NCBI RefSeq assembly: GCF_041262165.1
Contig: NZ_JBGCBY010000008.1
Location: forward strand, 124,001 to 188,000
DNA length: 64,000 nt
Reading direction: 5' to 3'
Source: Streptacidiphilus sp041262165
GTDB lineage: Bacteria > Actinomycetota > Actinomycetes > Streptomycetales > Streptomycetaceae
Each line of letters opens with the position of its first letter. The first letter of the stretch is position 1. Below are positions 52,197-61,182 of this stretch, piece after piece. Under the pieces are notes generated by a model. The model was not told the origin of the DNA and searched no databases. It saw only the letters and a program-made list of their open reading frames with translations. A program made the position numbers and the translations under genes.

Positions 52197-52319
52197 GTCG
52201 CGCGGGACCATGGTTTTTGCGTACCTCGTCTGCGCCAGGGACGGCGCGGCAGCCCACCCGAGGCACCGGGTGGCAGTTATTTCCCGGGGGGAACCCCGGA
52301 CCCCAAGGAGTTGGTTCAC

Positions 52320-53099
52320 GTGACAAGCGCACCCGTACTGGCGTTGCGCGGGGTCTCCAAGCGGTTCGGTGCAGTCCAGGCACTGACGGACGTCGAGCTG
52401 GAGGTCCATGCCGGAGAGGTCGTCGCCCTGGTCGGTGACAACGGCGCAGGAAAGTCCACCCTGGTCAAGACGGTCGCTGGAGTGCACCCGATCGACGAGG
52501 GCGTCATCGAGTGGGAGGGCAAGCCGGTGAACATCCACCGGCCGCAGGACGCCCAGCACCTCGGCGTAGCCACCGTTTACCAGGACCTGGCGCTCTGCGA
52601 CAACCTCGATGTCGTCAACAACCTCTTCCTCGGGCGCGAGATCATCCGTCGCGGCGTCCTGGACGAGGTCTCCATGGAGCAGAAGGCGCTGGAACTGCTC
52701 CAGACCCTGTCCATCCGCATCCCCAGCGTGCGCATCCCGGTGGCGAGCCTCTCCGGTGGGCAGCGCCAGGTGGTGGCCATCGCCCGCGCGATGGTCGGCG
52801 ACCCCAAGGTCGTGATCCTGGACGAGCCCACCGCCGCCCTCGGCGTCGAGCAGACCGCGCAGGTCCTCGACCTGGTCGAGCGGCTCCGCGAGCGGAACCT
52901 CGGGGTCATCCTGATCAGCCACAACATGGCGGATGTGCGCGCGGTCGCGGACAACGTCTCGGTGCTGCGGCTCGGCAAGAACAACGGCTCCTTCCCCATG
53001 GCGGGGACCACTCAGGAGACCATCATCGCGGCGATCACCGGCGCCACCGACAATGCGGTGACCCGTCGTCAGGCACGTACGACGGAGGCGTCGAAGTGA
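52320..53099 (+). CDS. xylG: Xylose-type ABC transporter ATP-binding protein (single domain)
   Basis: A 259-aa ATPase with Walker A GDNGAGKST, Q-loop, LSGGQRQ signature, and Walker B VVILDEPTAALGV. Proteobacterial XylG/RbsA are double-length tandem ATPases; this one has a single domain, as in actinobacterial xylFGH systems. AAGGAG gives GTG 52320. The stop overlaps the next start (GTGA at 53096-53099), so XylG and XylH are coupled. Confidence 0.9.
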   Translation: MTSAPVLALRGVSKRFGAVQALTDVELEVHAGEVVALVGDNGAGKSTLVKTVAGVHPIDEGVIEWEGKPVNIHRPQDAQHLGVATVYQDLALCDNLDVVNNLFLGREIIRRGVLDEVSMEQKALELLQTLSIRIPSVRIPVASLSGGQRQVVAIARAMVGDPKVVILDEPTAALGVEQTAQVLDLVERLRERNLGVILISHNMADVRAVADNVSVLRLGKNNGSFPMAGTTQETIIAAITGATDNAVTRRQARTTEASK

Positions 53100-54358
53100 G
53101 TAACGAGACCGACATCAACACCCCCGCCGTACCGGTCACGGACCCGCGCCTGCTGGTCCGTGAGGAGGGCCTCAAGGGCTACCTCACGGAGTTCAAGCGC
53201 AAGGTGCGTGGTGGCGAGCTCGGCTCGCTGCCGGTCGTCGTCGGGCTGATCGTGATCTGGATCGTCTTCGGCATCGAGAACAAGACGTTCCTCACCGCGG
53301 CCAACTTCGAGACCATCGCGTACTACATGGTCGGGATCGGGACCCTCGCGATCGGCCTGGTCTTCGTCCTGCTGCTGGGTGAGATCGACTTGTCCGTCGG
53401 CTCGGTCAGCGGCCTCGCCGCCGCCGTCTTCGCGGTGCTCTCGGTCACCCACGGGGTGAACATCTGGCTGGCCGGCCTGCTGACCCTGCTCACCGGGATC
53501 GGGATCGGCGCGCTGCAGGGCTGGATCTTCGCCAAGATCGGCGTCCCGGCCTTCGTGGTCACCCTGGCCGGCTTCCTGGGCTGGCAAGGCCTGATGCTGG
53601 CACTGCTGGGCAACACCGGCACCATCAACCTGGCCGACACCGGCTTCATCCACCTGCTCGGCGGCAGCTCCTTCTTCCTGGGCGGAGACGTCGCCGGCGG
53701 CTACATCCTGGCCGCCGTGGCCGTGGGCGCCATGCTGACAGGCTCGCTGCTGGAGCAGAACCGCCGCCGCAAGGCTGGCGTCCCGTTCCGCCCCACCAGC
53801 GAGATCGCGCTGCGCGCGGGGCTGCTCGGCGTTGCCGCCTTCGTCGCCGCCTATGTGCTGAACCAGCACACCGGCGTGCCCAACGCCCTGGTGTTCTTCC
53901 TGATCGCCCTCGTCATCGCGGACTTCGTGCTGCGCCGTACCTCGTACGGCCGCAAGGTCTTCGCGGTCGGCGGCGGCATCGAGGCGGCCCGCCGCGCCGG
54001 TATCAACGTCGCCATGGTCCGGATCACGGTGTTCGCGATCTCCGGTGGCTTCGCGGCCCTCGGCGGTCTGATCATCGCCGCCCAGATCACCTCCGCCAAC
54101 CAGGCCGGTAGCGACCCGATCAACCTGATGCTGGCCATCGCGGCCGCCGTCATCGGTGGTACCAGCCTCTTCGGCGGTCGCGGCAGCGTCTGGTCGGCAC
54201 TGCTCGGCGTGCTGGTCATCCAGTCCATCAAGACCGGCCTGGACCTGCTCGGCCTGGCCAACTCGGTCGAGTACATGATCACCGGTGGCGTTCTGCTGGC
54301 CGCCGTGATCATCGACTCGATCTCCCGCAGGACGCAGAAGTCGGCCGGCCGCGCCTAA
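53096..54358 (+). CDS. xylH: Xylose-type ABC transporter permease
   Basis: A 420-aa sugar permease of the RbsC/XylH family with about ten transmembrane helices. The EAA-like motif (GGGIEAARRAGINV) and GEIDLSVGSVSGLAAA are family signatures. The N-terminus has a 50-residue cytoplasmic extension. It pairs with XylG and XylF to import xylose or a related pentose, probably under Rok7B7 control. A long hairpin (54496-54535) ends the operon. Confidence 0.9.
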   Translation: MSNETDINTPAVPVTDPRLLVREEGLKGYLTEFKRKVRGGELGSLPVVVGLIVIWIVFGIENKTFLTAANFETIAYYMVGIGTLAIGLVFVLLLGEIDLSVGSVSGLAAAVFAVLSVTHGVNIWLAGLLTLLTGIGIGALQGWIFAKIGVPAFVVTLAGFLGWQGLMLALLGNTGTINLADTGFIHLLGGSSFFLGGDVAGGYILAAVAVGAMLTGSLLEQNRRRKAGVPFRPTSEIALRAGLLGVAAFVAAYVLNQHTGVPNALVFFLIALVIADFVLRRTSYGRKVFAVGGGIEAARRAGINVAMVRITVFAISGGFAALGGLIIAAQITSANQAGSDPINLMLAIAAAVIGGTSLFGGRGSVWSALLGVLVIQSIKTGLDLLGLANSVEYMITGGVLLAAVIIDSISRRTQKSAGRA

Positions 54359-54495
54359 GACCGACCGGCGCCCGAGCGTCCCGAGTACGGACCGCCCCGA
54401 GACCCGAGCGCGGGTCTCACCGAACCCGCCGGCCCAGCCGATCCGGGGTTGGACCTCTGAGGGGGAGGTCCGCTCCGGTTGAGGCCGGTGGAAAG

Positions 54496-54535
54496 CGACT
54501 GCCCGGCACCGTTCCGCTCCGGTGCCGGGCAGTCG
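54496..54535 (+). terminator. Terminator after xylFGH
   Basis: A perfect 16-bp stem (54496-54511 with 54520-54535) with an 8-nt loop, 69 nt before dxs and 138 nt after xylH. No clear T-run. Confidence 0.8.
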
Positions 54536-54603
54536 TCCGTCCAGGTCCCTACTAGACTCAGCTCTTCCAGCTCAAAAGGCGAAGAAAGACGAAGGAGGAA
54601 CGG

Positions 54604-56511
54604 GTGGCCCTGCTGACCCGCATTCGGGGACCCCGCGACCTGGACCGGCTCACCCCAGGGCAGCTCGCTGTCCTGGCCGAGGAGATCCGGGGCTTCCTCG
54701 TCGAGGAGGTTTCCAAGACGGGCGGCCACCTCGGCCCCAACCTCGGCGTCGTGGAACTCACCATCGCGCTGCACCGGGTGTTCGACTCGCCGAAGGACCG
54801 GGTCCTCTTCGACACCGGCCACCAGAGCTACGTGCACAAGCTGCTCACGGGTCGTCAGGACTTCTCCGAGCTACGGGTGAAGGGCGGCCTGTCCGGTTAC
54901 CCCTCGCGGGCCGAGTCCGAGCACGACGTGATCGAGAACTCGCACGCCTCGACCGTCCTCGGCTACGCCGACGGCCTGGCCAAGGCCAACGAGCTGCAGG
55001 GCCTGGACGACCGCTACGTGGTCGCGGTGATCGGCGACGGCGCGCTGACCGGCGGCATGGCCTGGGAGGCGCTGAACAACATCGCCGAGGCCCAGGACCG
55101 CCCGCTGATCATCGTCGTCAACGACAACGAGCGCTCCTACTCGCCCACCATCGGCGGCCTCGCCAACCACCTCGCCACGCTGCGCACCACCCAGGGCTAC
55201 GAGCGCTTCCTGTCCTGGGGCAAGGAGGCGCTGCAGCGCACCCCGGTCGTCGGCCAGCAGATCTTCGAGACCCTGCACGGCGCCAAGAAGGGCCTCAAGG
55301 ACTTCATCGCCCCGCAGGGCATGTTCGAGGACCTGGGGCTGAAGTACGTCGGCCCCATCGACGGCCACGACGAGCAGGCCCTGGAGTCCGCGCTCAAGCG
55401 CGCCAAGGGCTTCGGCGGCCCGGTCATCGTGCACTGCCTCACCCAGAAGGGCCGCGGCTACCGCGCGGCCGAGCAGAACGAGGAGGACCGCTTCCACGCC
55501 GTGGGAGTGATCCACCCCGACACCGGGTTGCCCGTGAAGACCGCGGGCCAGGACTGGACCTCGGTGTTCGGCGAGGAGATGGTCGCGCTCGGCCGCGAGC
55601 GCCGCGACCTGGTCGCGATCACCGCCGCCATGCTTCACCCGGTCGGCCTAGCGCCCTTCGCCAAGGAGTTCCCGGAGCGGATCTTCGATGTCGGGATCGC
55701 CGAGCAGCACGCCGCCGTGAGCGCGGCGGGGCTTGCCACCGGTGGGCTGCACCCGGTCGTGGCCGTGTACGCGACGTTCCTGAACCGGGCCTTCGACCAG
55801 GTGCTGATGGATGTGGCGCTGCACCGGTGCGGGGTGACCTTCGTGCTGGACCGCGCCGGGGTCACCGGCACCGACGGAGCCAGCCACAACGGCATGTGGG
55901 ACATGTCGATCCTGCAGGTCGTCCCCGGCCTGCGGCTCGCCGCGCCGCGTGACGCGGACCAACTGCGCGCCCAGCTCCGCGAGGCCGTCGCGGTCGCGGA
56001 CGCTCCTACGGTGGTGCGCTACTCCAAGGGCAGCGTCGGCGCCCCGATCCCGGCCATGGGCCGGATCGGCGGTATGGACGTGCTGCGCGACGGCGGGGAG
56101 CCGGTCGGCTCGACCCGCGCGGACGTGCTGCTGGTCTCCGTCGGCGCGATGGCGCCGACCTGCCTGCACGCCGCCGAGCTGCTCGCCGCCCAGGGCATCA
56201 GCAGCACCGTCGTCGACCCGCGCTGGGTCAAGCCGGTCGACCCGGTGCTACCCGCGCTCGCCGCGGAGCACCGGGTCGTGGTCACGGTCGAGGACAACGG
56301 CCGGGTCGGCGGTGTCGGCGCGACGATCGCGCAGGCCCTGCGTGACGCCGGGGTGGACGTGCCGCTGCGCGACTTCGGCATCCCGCAGGAGTTCCTCGAC
56401 CACGCCAGCCGCAACGAGATCATGGAGCAGATCGGTCTGACCGGCCCGGCCATCGCCGAGCGGGTGGCCGCGTTCGTCGCCAAGCAGGACAGCGGCGGGC
56501 TCGTGGTCTGA
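54604..56511 (+). CDS. dxs: 1-deoxy-D-xylulose-5-phosphate synthase
   Basis: The 635-aa thiamine diphosphate enzyme that starts the MEP isoprenoid pathway from pyruvate and glyceraldehyde-3-phosphate. Key parts: HLGPNLGVVELTIALH, the TPP motif GDGALTGGMAWEALNN, DRAGVTGTDGASHNGMWDMS, and the transketolase C-terminal EDNGRVGGVG. AAGGAGGAAC precedes GTG 54604. Monocistronic behind the xyl terminator; the closeness to xylose genes is conserved in Streptomyces but not evidently functional. Confidence 0.96.
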   Translation: MALLTRIRGPRDLDRLTPGQLAVLAEEIRGFLVEEVSKTGGHLGPNLGVVELTIALHRVFDSPKDRVLFDTGHQSYVHKLLTGRQDFSELRVKGGLSGYPSRAESEHDVIENSHASTVLGYADGLAKANELQGLDDRYVVAVIGDGALTGGMAWEALNNIAEAQDRPLIIVVNDNERSYSPTIGGLANHLATLRTTQGYERFLSWGKEALQRTPVVGQQIFETLHGAKKGLKDFIAPQGMFEDLGLKYVGPIDGHDEQALESALKRAKGFGGPVIVHCLTQKGRGYRAAEQNEEDRFHAVGVIHPDTGLPVKTAGQDWTSVFGEEMVALGRERRDLVAITAAMLHPVGLAPFAKEFPERIFDVGIAEQHAAVSAAGLATGGLHPVVAVYATFLNRAFDQVLMDVALHRCGVTFVLDRAGVTGTDGASHNGMWDMSILQVVPGLRLAAPRDADQLRAQLREAVAVADAPTVVRYSKGSVGAPIPAMGRIGGMDVLRDGGEPVGSTRADVLLVSVGAMAPTCLHAAELLAAQGISSTVVDPRWVKPVDPVLPALAAEHRVVVTVEDNGRVGGVGATIAQALRDAGVDVPLRDFGIPQEFLDHASRNEIMEQIGLTGPAIAERVAAFVAKQDSGGLVV

Positions 56512-56583
56512 CCCGGGCGAACTGCGTGGTGCACGCACGGACATTTGAGACCCGCCTGCGTGACGACGGAGTAGCCGGGTAGC

Positions 56584-58173
56584 GTGGCTGGTGTGTTGAA
56601 GGAGCCGTCAGACCGTCGCCGAGGGCCGGCGCCCCGTGCGGGCGGCTCCGCGGTAGCGCTGCCGCTTGCCCGGCCGGCGCTGGGCGAGCTGGTCGCGCGG
56701 GCCCGCGAGGCCATGCGCACCGGTTACTGGGCGCGGCTCGTCCCCCTGCTCGGCGTGCTGGCGGTACTCACGCATCTGCCCTCCTTCGCACGCACCGTGT
56801 GGAGTCCGGACGAGGGCTACCTCGCCACCCAGGCGCGGATGCTCGCCGGCGGCGGGGTGCTCTACGACACCGTCGTGGACCGCAAGCCGCCACTGCTGCC
56901 CTGGCTGTACGAGGGCGCGTTCGCGCTGTTCGGCTCGGCCTCGCTGTGGCCGCTGCGGGTGCTCGCCATCGGCGCCCACCTGGCCACCGCGGTGCTGCTG
57001 GCCGCGATCGCCCGAAAGCGGTGGGGCAACCGCGCGGGAGCCGCCGCCGGGGCGCTGTACCTGCTGGTCTCCATCGGCCTCTCGCCGGAGGACAGTCAGG
57101 CGGCGACCTTCGAGGTCTTCATGCTTCCGGCCACGGCCGCGGCCTTCTGGTTCGCCCAGAACCGCCGCTGGGGACCGGCCGGGGCAGCCACCGCAGCCGC
57201 CGCGCTGACCAAGCAGACCGGTGGCGCGGTGCTCTTCGCCGTCCTGTGGCTGCTCTGGCGCGACGGGCGCCGGTACGGCGGCACCGCGACCCGGGCCTCC
57301 CTGCCCGCGCTGGCCTTCGGCTTCGGGCTGCCGGTGGCCGTGATCGCGCTCTCCACCGGCGTCAGGAACTTCCTGTTCTGGGTGATCACCGGCAGTAGCG
57401 ACTACGCCTCCCTGGGCGGTTCCTGGCTCACCATGATCGGCCGCGCCCTGGGCAACAGCGCCATCCTGGCGGCCGCGGCGCTGGGCCTGCTCATCCCGCT
57501 CGCGCGCCGCTGGCGCCGTCTGAGCGAGGACGCCGACCTGTGGGTCTGGTTCGGCTCGTCCTGGCTCGGAGTGATCACCGGGTTCCACTTCTTCGGCCAC
57601 TACTACCTGCAGCTGGTGCCGCCGCTGGTCCTGCTAGGAGTCGGCGCGGTGGTCCGGGGCGCGGCCCGCTGGCGGCCGGTGCTGATCTACACCGCCGTCG
57701 CCAGTGCGGTGTTCTGCGGACTCGGCTTCTTCTGGCCGCACCAGCCGCTGCAGCACGCCGTCTCCGTCGCCGCCGACGTCACCCAGGACACCGCGCCGCA
57801 GGACTCCGTCCTGGTCTGGGGCATGCATCCGGAGATGTACTGGCTGGCGGACCGCCGCCCGGCGTCCCGCTACCTCACCGCCGGGCTGCTCACCAACTTC
57901 TCGGGCGGCCGTGACGCCCAGAGCGTCGGGGTGGACCAGGGCGTCGCGGACGCCTGGAAGACCTTCGACGCCGAGATGTCGCAGCAGCTGCCGGAGATCA
58001 TCGTGGACGACTCCGGCAATGCCCCGTACGCGCCCAAGTACATCGCCCCCATGCGCGCCCTGCTGGCCGCCCACTACCAGCAGGTCGAGATCGACGGCAC
58101 CGCGGTGATCTACCGTCTCAAGGGCTCTCCGGCCTGTGTGCGCCCCCCGTCCTCACTCCAAGGGAAGCCGTGA
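56584..58173 (+). CDS. GT-C (family 39-like) membrane glycosyltransferase
   Basis: A 529-aa membrane protein with about 11 hydrophobic segments. The first extracytoplasmic loop carries the GT-C metal/acceptor motif WSPDEGYLATQARMLAGGGVLYDTVVDRKPPLLPWLYEGAF (Asp-Glu and downstream Lys-Pro-Pro), as in ArnT/PMT-like polyprenyl-phosphate-sugar transferases. A soluble C-terminal domain (about 390-510) follows. The substrate is unknown. GTG 56584 has no strong ribosome binding site. The next gene starts 46 nt later. Confidence 0.8.
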   Translation: MAGVLKEPSDRRRGPAPRAGGSAVALPLARPALGELVARAREAMRTGYWARLVPLLGVLAVLTHLPSFARTVWSPDEGYLATQARMLAGGGVLYDTVVDRKPPLLPWLYEGAFALFGSASLWPLRVLAIGAHLATAVLLAAIARKRWGNRAGAAAGALYLLVSIGLSPEDSQAATFEVFMLPATAAAFWFAQNRRWGPAGAATAAAALTKQTGGAVLFAVLWLLWRDGRRYGGTATRASLPALAFGFGLPVAVIALSTGVRNFLFWVITGSSDYASLGGSWLTMIGRALGNSAILAAAALGLLIPLARRWRRLSEDADLWVWFGSSWLGVITGFHFFGHYYLQLVPPLVLLGVGAVVRGAARWRPVLIYTAVASAVFCGLGFFWPHQPLQHAVSVAADVTQDTAPQDSVLVWGMHPEMYWLADRRPASRYLTAGLLTNFSGGRDAQSVGVDQGVADAWKTFDAEMSQQLPEIIVDDSGNAPYAPKYIAPMRALLAAHYQQVEIDGTAVIYRLKGSPACVRPPSSLQGKP

Positions 58174-58219
58174 CATCCTGTCGGATGCACAGCCGGACTT
58201 GTTGGAGGAGAGACCACCA

Positions 58220-59026
58220 GTGAAACGCTCCGCGGGCGAGAGCCAGAAGCCTTCCGAAAAGCCCGGGTCGGCGCGGGGGGCCTCCGCACGGCGCCTGGCC
58301 GTCGTCGGCACGATGGTGCTCGCCGTCTTCGTCGTCGCCGGCGTCGTCGGCGCCGTCGTCCGCGACAACAAGTCCAAGCAGCTCGCTCCACCGGCCTCGG
58401 CGGCAGGGCCGAGCGCCCTCGCCGTCCCGGTCTGGGGACACGCCCCGGTGACGCTCACCGTGTACGAGGACATGCGGGACCCGGCGTCCGCGACCTTCGC
58501 CCAGACCTATGACCCCACCCTCGCCCGGCTGATCGCCTCGGGCACCGTCAATGTGCTCTACCGCCAGATCGCGGGTGTGGACGCGGCCCAGGGCGGCAGC
58601 GGCTCGCTCAACGCCGGGAACGCGCTGGGCTGCGCACAGGATGCCAAGGACTTCGCGCAGTACCGCACGGTCCTGCTGGCGAACCAGCCCGCGCTGTCCG
58701 ACGACGCCTTCGGCTCCAAGGCACATCTGATCACGCTGGCCAAGCGGGTCAACGGCCTGGACACGGACGTCTTCCGCGGCTGCGTGGACGGCGGCCAGCA
58801 CAATGTGTGGGTCAAGGACTCGACCAAGGACTTCACGTCCGCGCAGCTCGGAACCACCCCTGTGCTGCAGATGCAGGTCTACGGCCAGGACCAGCCGCAG
58901 ACCCTGATCGGCGGCTCCACCAAGCTGAGCCCGCAGGACCTGGTCAACCAGGTGATCGCGGTGGCCGAGAACATGCCCGCGTCGTCGGTCACCGGCACTC
59001 CGGCGCCGTCGCCCTCGGCGTCCTGA
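58220..59026 (+). CDS. DsbA-fold (thioredoxin-like) membrane-anchored protein lacking CxxC
   Basis: A 268-aa protein: a cytoplasmic basic start, one transmembrane helix (about 35-57: LAVVGTMVLAVFVVAGVVGAVV), then an extracytoplasmic thioredoxin_4/DsbA-like domain (TLTVYEDMRDPASATFAQTYDP, NALGCAQDAKDF, GTTPVLQMQVYGQD). Where DsbA has CPxC the sequence reads DPAS, so no redox disulfide is possible there; two isolated cysteines remain. The cis-Pro loop (TTPVL) is kept. GGAGGAG precedes GTG 58220. It could be a chaperone-like or structural member of the family. Confidence 0.78.
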   Translation: MKRSAGESQKPSEKPGSARGASARRLAVVGTMVLAVFVVAGVVGAVVRDNKSKQLAPPASAAGPSALAVPVWGHAPVTLTVYEDMRDPASATFAQTYDPTLARLIASGTVNVLYRQIAGVDAAQGGSGSLNAGNALGCAQDAKDFAQYRTVLLANQPALSDDAFGSKAHLITLAKRVNGLDTDVFRGCVDGGQHNVWVKDSTKDFTSAQLGTTPVLQMQVYGQDQPQTLIGGSTKLSPQDLVNQVIAVAENMPASSVTGTPAPSPSAS

Positions 59027-59035
59027 CCCGACGGC

Positions 59036-59893
59036 ATGAGCAGCCGACCGGAGCCGTCCGGGGTCTGGGCGACCGCGGTCGGGGTGGCGCGGATTCGGGC
59101 GCTGGAGAGCGAACGGGACGACGCACTCTTCCAGGACCCGCTGGCCGCGGCCTTCGCCGCGGCCGGCGGGCTGCCGTCGTACGCCGAGCGGCAGTCGGAC
59201 CGAGGCCGCGAGGGGATGGACCAGGAGGCGCGTCGGCGCTGGCTCGGTGTGGCCTTTTCCATCGTGATCCGGACCCGGTTCCTGGACGACCTGCTCGCGG
59301 ACGCGGTGGCGGCGGGCTGCCGCCAGGTGGTGCTGCTCGGCGCGGGCATGGACAGCAGGGCCTACCGTCTCGCCTGGCCGCACGGTACCCGCCTGTTCGA
59401 GATCGACATGGCGGAGCCGCTCGGGTTCAAGCAGTCGGTGCTTGATGCCGAGCAGGCCGAGGCGCGCTGCGAGCGGGTCGCCGTCCCGGTGGACCTGCGC
59501 GAGGACTGGCCTGCGGCGCTGGCTGCCGCCGGCCACGACCCGGCGGAACCGACGGTGTGGATCGCCGAGGGACTGCTGATCTACCTCCCGGAGGAGGCGG
59601 TCGAGCGACTGCTCGGACAGGTCGGCGGGCTGTCGGCGCCGGGTAGCCGAATGGGGCTGACGCTGGGCTCGCGCGGCGTGGTGGAGCGCTTCCGGCAGGA
59701 CCGGGACACGGCGGCTTCGATGTGGGTCTCCGAGATGCCCGAGGACCCGATCGGCTGGCTGGACGGTCTCGGCTGGGAGGCCGAGGCGTTCACCCTGCGG
59801 GAGCGTGGCGCCGCCTACGGGCGGGCTCTCAGTGGCCCGCCGCAGCGGGCGGACGTGGGCCCAGGCGGGCTGATCGCGGCGGTACGGCGCTAG
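59036..59893 (+). CDS. LCMT-type class I SAM-dependent methyltransferase
   Basis: A 285-aa methyltransferase of the leucine carboxyl methyltransferase-like (PPM1/TcmP) family, common in actinobacteria. SAM motif LLGAGMDSRAYRL (100-112), acidic FEIDMAEPL, and WIAEGLLIYLPEEAVERLL are typical. The natural substrate is unknown. It starts 9 nt after the DsbA-fold gene. Its last 65 bases overlap the 3' end of the convergent nitroreductase gene. Confidence 0.85.
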   Translation: MSSRPEPSGVWATAVGVARIRALESERDDALFQDPLAAAFAAAGGLPSYAERQSDRGREGMDQEARRRWLGVAFSIVIRTRFLDDLLADAVAAGCRQVVLLGAGMDSRAYRLAWPHGTRLFEIDMAEPLGFKQSVLDAEQAEARCERVAVPVDLREDWPAALAAAGHDPAEPTVWIAEGLLIYLPEEAVERLLGQVGGLSAPGSRMGLTLGSRGVVERFRQDRDTAASMWVSEMPEDPIGWLDGLGWEAEAFTLRERGAAYGRALSGPPQRADVGPGGLIAAVRR

Positions 59894-60800
59894 GGCTGGG
59901 GCGACCCGCACGGAACACGGCGAGCGGGCGCGCGCCGACGCGGTGGCGCAGCTCGCGCTCGGTGTCCGCGCAGTCGACGAGCTGGCTGAGCGGGTGCACG
60001 CTGAGGCCCTGTCGGGCCAGCGCATACCAGGCGCGCACCAGATCGCGGCCCGCTTCGGCCATCCCCTCGGGGGTGGCCGGGTCGCCGGTCAGGACCAGGA
60101 CGCTCCCCTCGTAGCGCAGCAGACCCGCCTGGGTGGCCGCCAGCACCCGCGCGAGCGGACGGCTCGCCCGAGCCGCGAGCAGGGCCCGCAGCCCGGCTGC
60201 CTCCACCCGCGACATCGCCAGCGCCCGGAAGGTCAATCCGTCCTGATGGTAGCGGGGGTGACGTGGCGTCAGCCGGAGCCAGGTGCGGAGTTCGGCGGCG
60301 ACACCGGGAGCGGAGAACAGTCTGCGGTCGGACCGGGCGGCGAGGGCGGCGAGGCTGCGTGCGGGGACTTCGACCAGTGCTGTTGCGGTCAACTGGGCAC
60401 GGACCCGCCCGAGTTGTTCGGCATCGAGGCGCCCGGGCAGATACGCCCCCCGGGCGCAGCCGCGCGCGCCGACATCGGCGGCGGTGAAGTCGCTGCGATA
60501 CCGGTCCGAGGCGGGCAGCAGCCTGGCCACGCTGTGCTGTTCGTCGTCGACGGCGAACTCGGCGCGTACGGCGAGTCCGGCGTCGGCCGCGGCGATCAGG
60601 GCCGTCTCGACGTACCCGCCCAGGCAGAGCAGGAGGTCGCGGCGGGTCGGGTCGCCGACCGGCAGCGAGCGTTCCGGAGCCCAGCCGACGGTGATCCCTT
60701 CGGGGGAGAAGCGCAGCGTCCAGGGCTGGGCGTTGTGGGGGCTGGGCGCGCGGGCGCACAGGGGCTCCAGCGCCCGGAACTCCTCGGTCCAGGTCGTCAT
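59829..60800 (-). CDS. Acg-family FMN-binding (nitroreductase-like) protein
   Basis: A 323-aa protein of the Acg/nitroreductase family, known from the mycobacterial dormancy regulon: APSPHNAQPWTLRFSPEGITVGWAPERSLPVGDPTRRDLLLCLGGYVETALIAA (FMN contact), YQDGL-like HQDGLTFRALAMSRVEAAG, and VLVLTGDPATPEGMAEAGRDLVRAWYALARQGLSVHPLSQLVDCADTERELRHRVG. Acg proteins lock FMN away rather than reducing substrates. ATG 60800 overlaps the stop of the small upstream gene (ATGA), giving coupling. The 3' end overlaps the convergent methyltransferase gene. Confidence 0.8.
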   Translation of the reverse strand: MTTWTEEFRALEPLCARAPSPHNAQPWTLRFSPEGITVGWAPERSLPVGDPTRRDLLLCLGGYVETALIAAADAGLAVRAEFAVDDEQHSVARLLPASDRYRSDFTAADVGARGCARGAYLPGRLDAEQLGRVRAQLTATALVEVPARSLAALAARSDRRLFSAPGVAAELRTWLRLTPRHPRYHQDGLTFRALAMSRVEAAGLRALLAARASRPLARVLAATQAGLLRYEGSVLVLTGDPATPEGMAEAGRDLVRAWYALARQGLSVHPLSQLVDCADTERELRHRVGARPLAVFRAGRPSPSAVPPRSARLGPRPPAAAGH

Positions 60801-61075
60801 CGCTCCGGCCCCAGATGCCTGACCGGACGGTCGGGCAGGGCGCGCGCGGTCTCGGTGCTCAGTGGAGCGAAGGTGTCGATATGGCCGAGGGCGCCGTCCT
60901 CGGCACGCCACATCCCGTTGGTGTAGCCGTGGGAGTCGGCGGTGTAGATGCGGATCCAGCCGGCCGTGGCGCGGCGGGTGCCCTCGTCCGTGAGCCAGCA
61001 CATCAACTCGGCGTGGGCCCGGCTCCGGGCGAACTTCGGCGCGGGGCTCTGCTGATAGACCACGCGCGCTGCCAA
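60797..61075 (-). CDS. Small 92-aa protein coupled to the Acg-family gene
   Basis: The reading frame has very high GC3 and a strong ribosome binding site (GGAGGT at 61082-61087) placed 6 nt before TTG 61075, so it is real even though there is no ATG. The product contains the stretch AELMCWLTDEGTRRATAGWIRIYTADSHGYTNGMWRAEDGALGHIDTF; no family recognised. The conserved-looking aromatic core (W..IRIYTADSHGYTNGMW) suggests a small folded domain. Its TGA overlaps the ATG of the Acg-family gene. Confidence 0.65.
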   Translation of the reverse strand: MAARVVYQQSPAPKFARSRAHAELMCWLTDEGTRRATAGWIRIYTADSHGYTNGMWRAEDGALGHIDTFAPLSTETARALPDRPVRHLGPER

Positions 61076-61119
61076 CCATGCACCTCCGTAGAGGGCTGGT
61101 CGCGCGCGCGGGTCATCAA

Positions 61120-61163
61120 GCAGAGCCCCGCGCCCCTTGGGTCGTAACGGGGTGACGCTCTGC
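61120..61163 (-). terminator. Hairpin downstream of fadB
   Basis: A 7-bp outer stem (61120-61126 with 61157-61163) and an inner CCCC/GGGG pairing, 20 nt beyond the fadB stop on the minus strand and about 30 nt before the ribosome binding site of the small TTG gene. Confidence 0.5.
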
Positions 61164-61182
61164 GGAGGGGTCCCCGCAGGGG

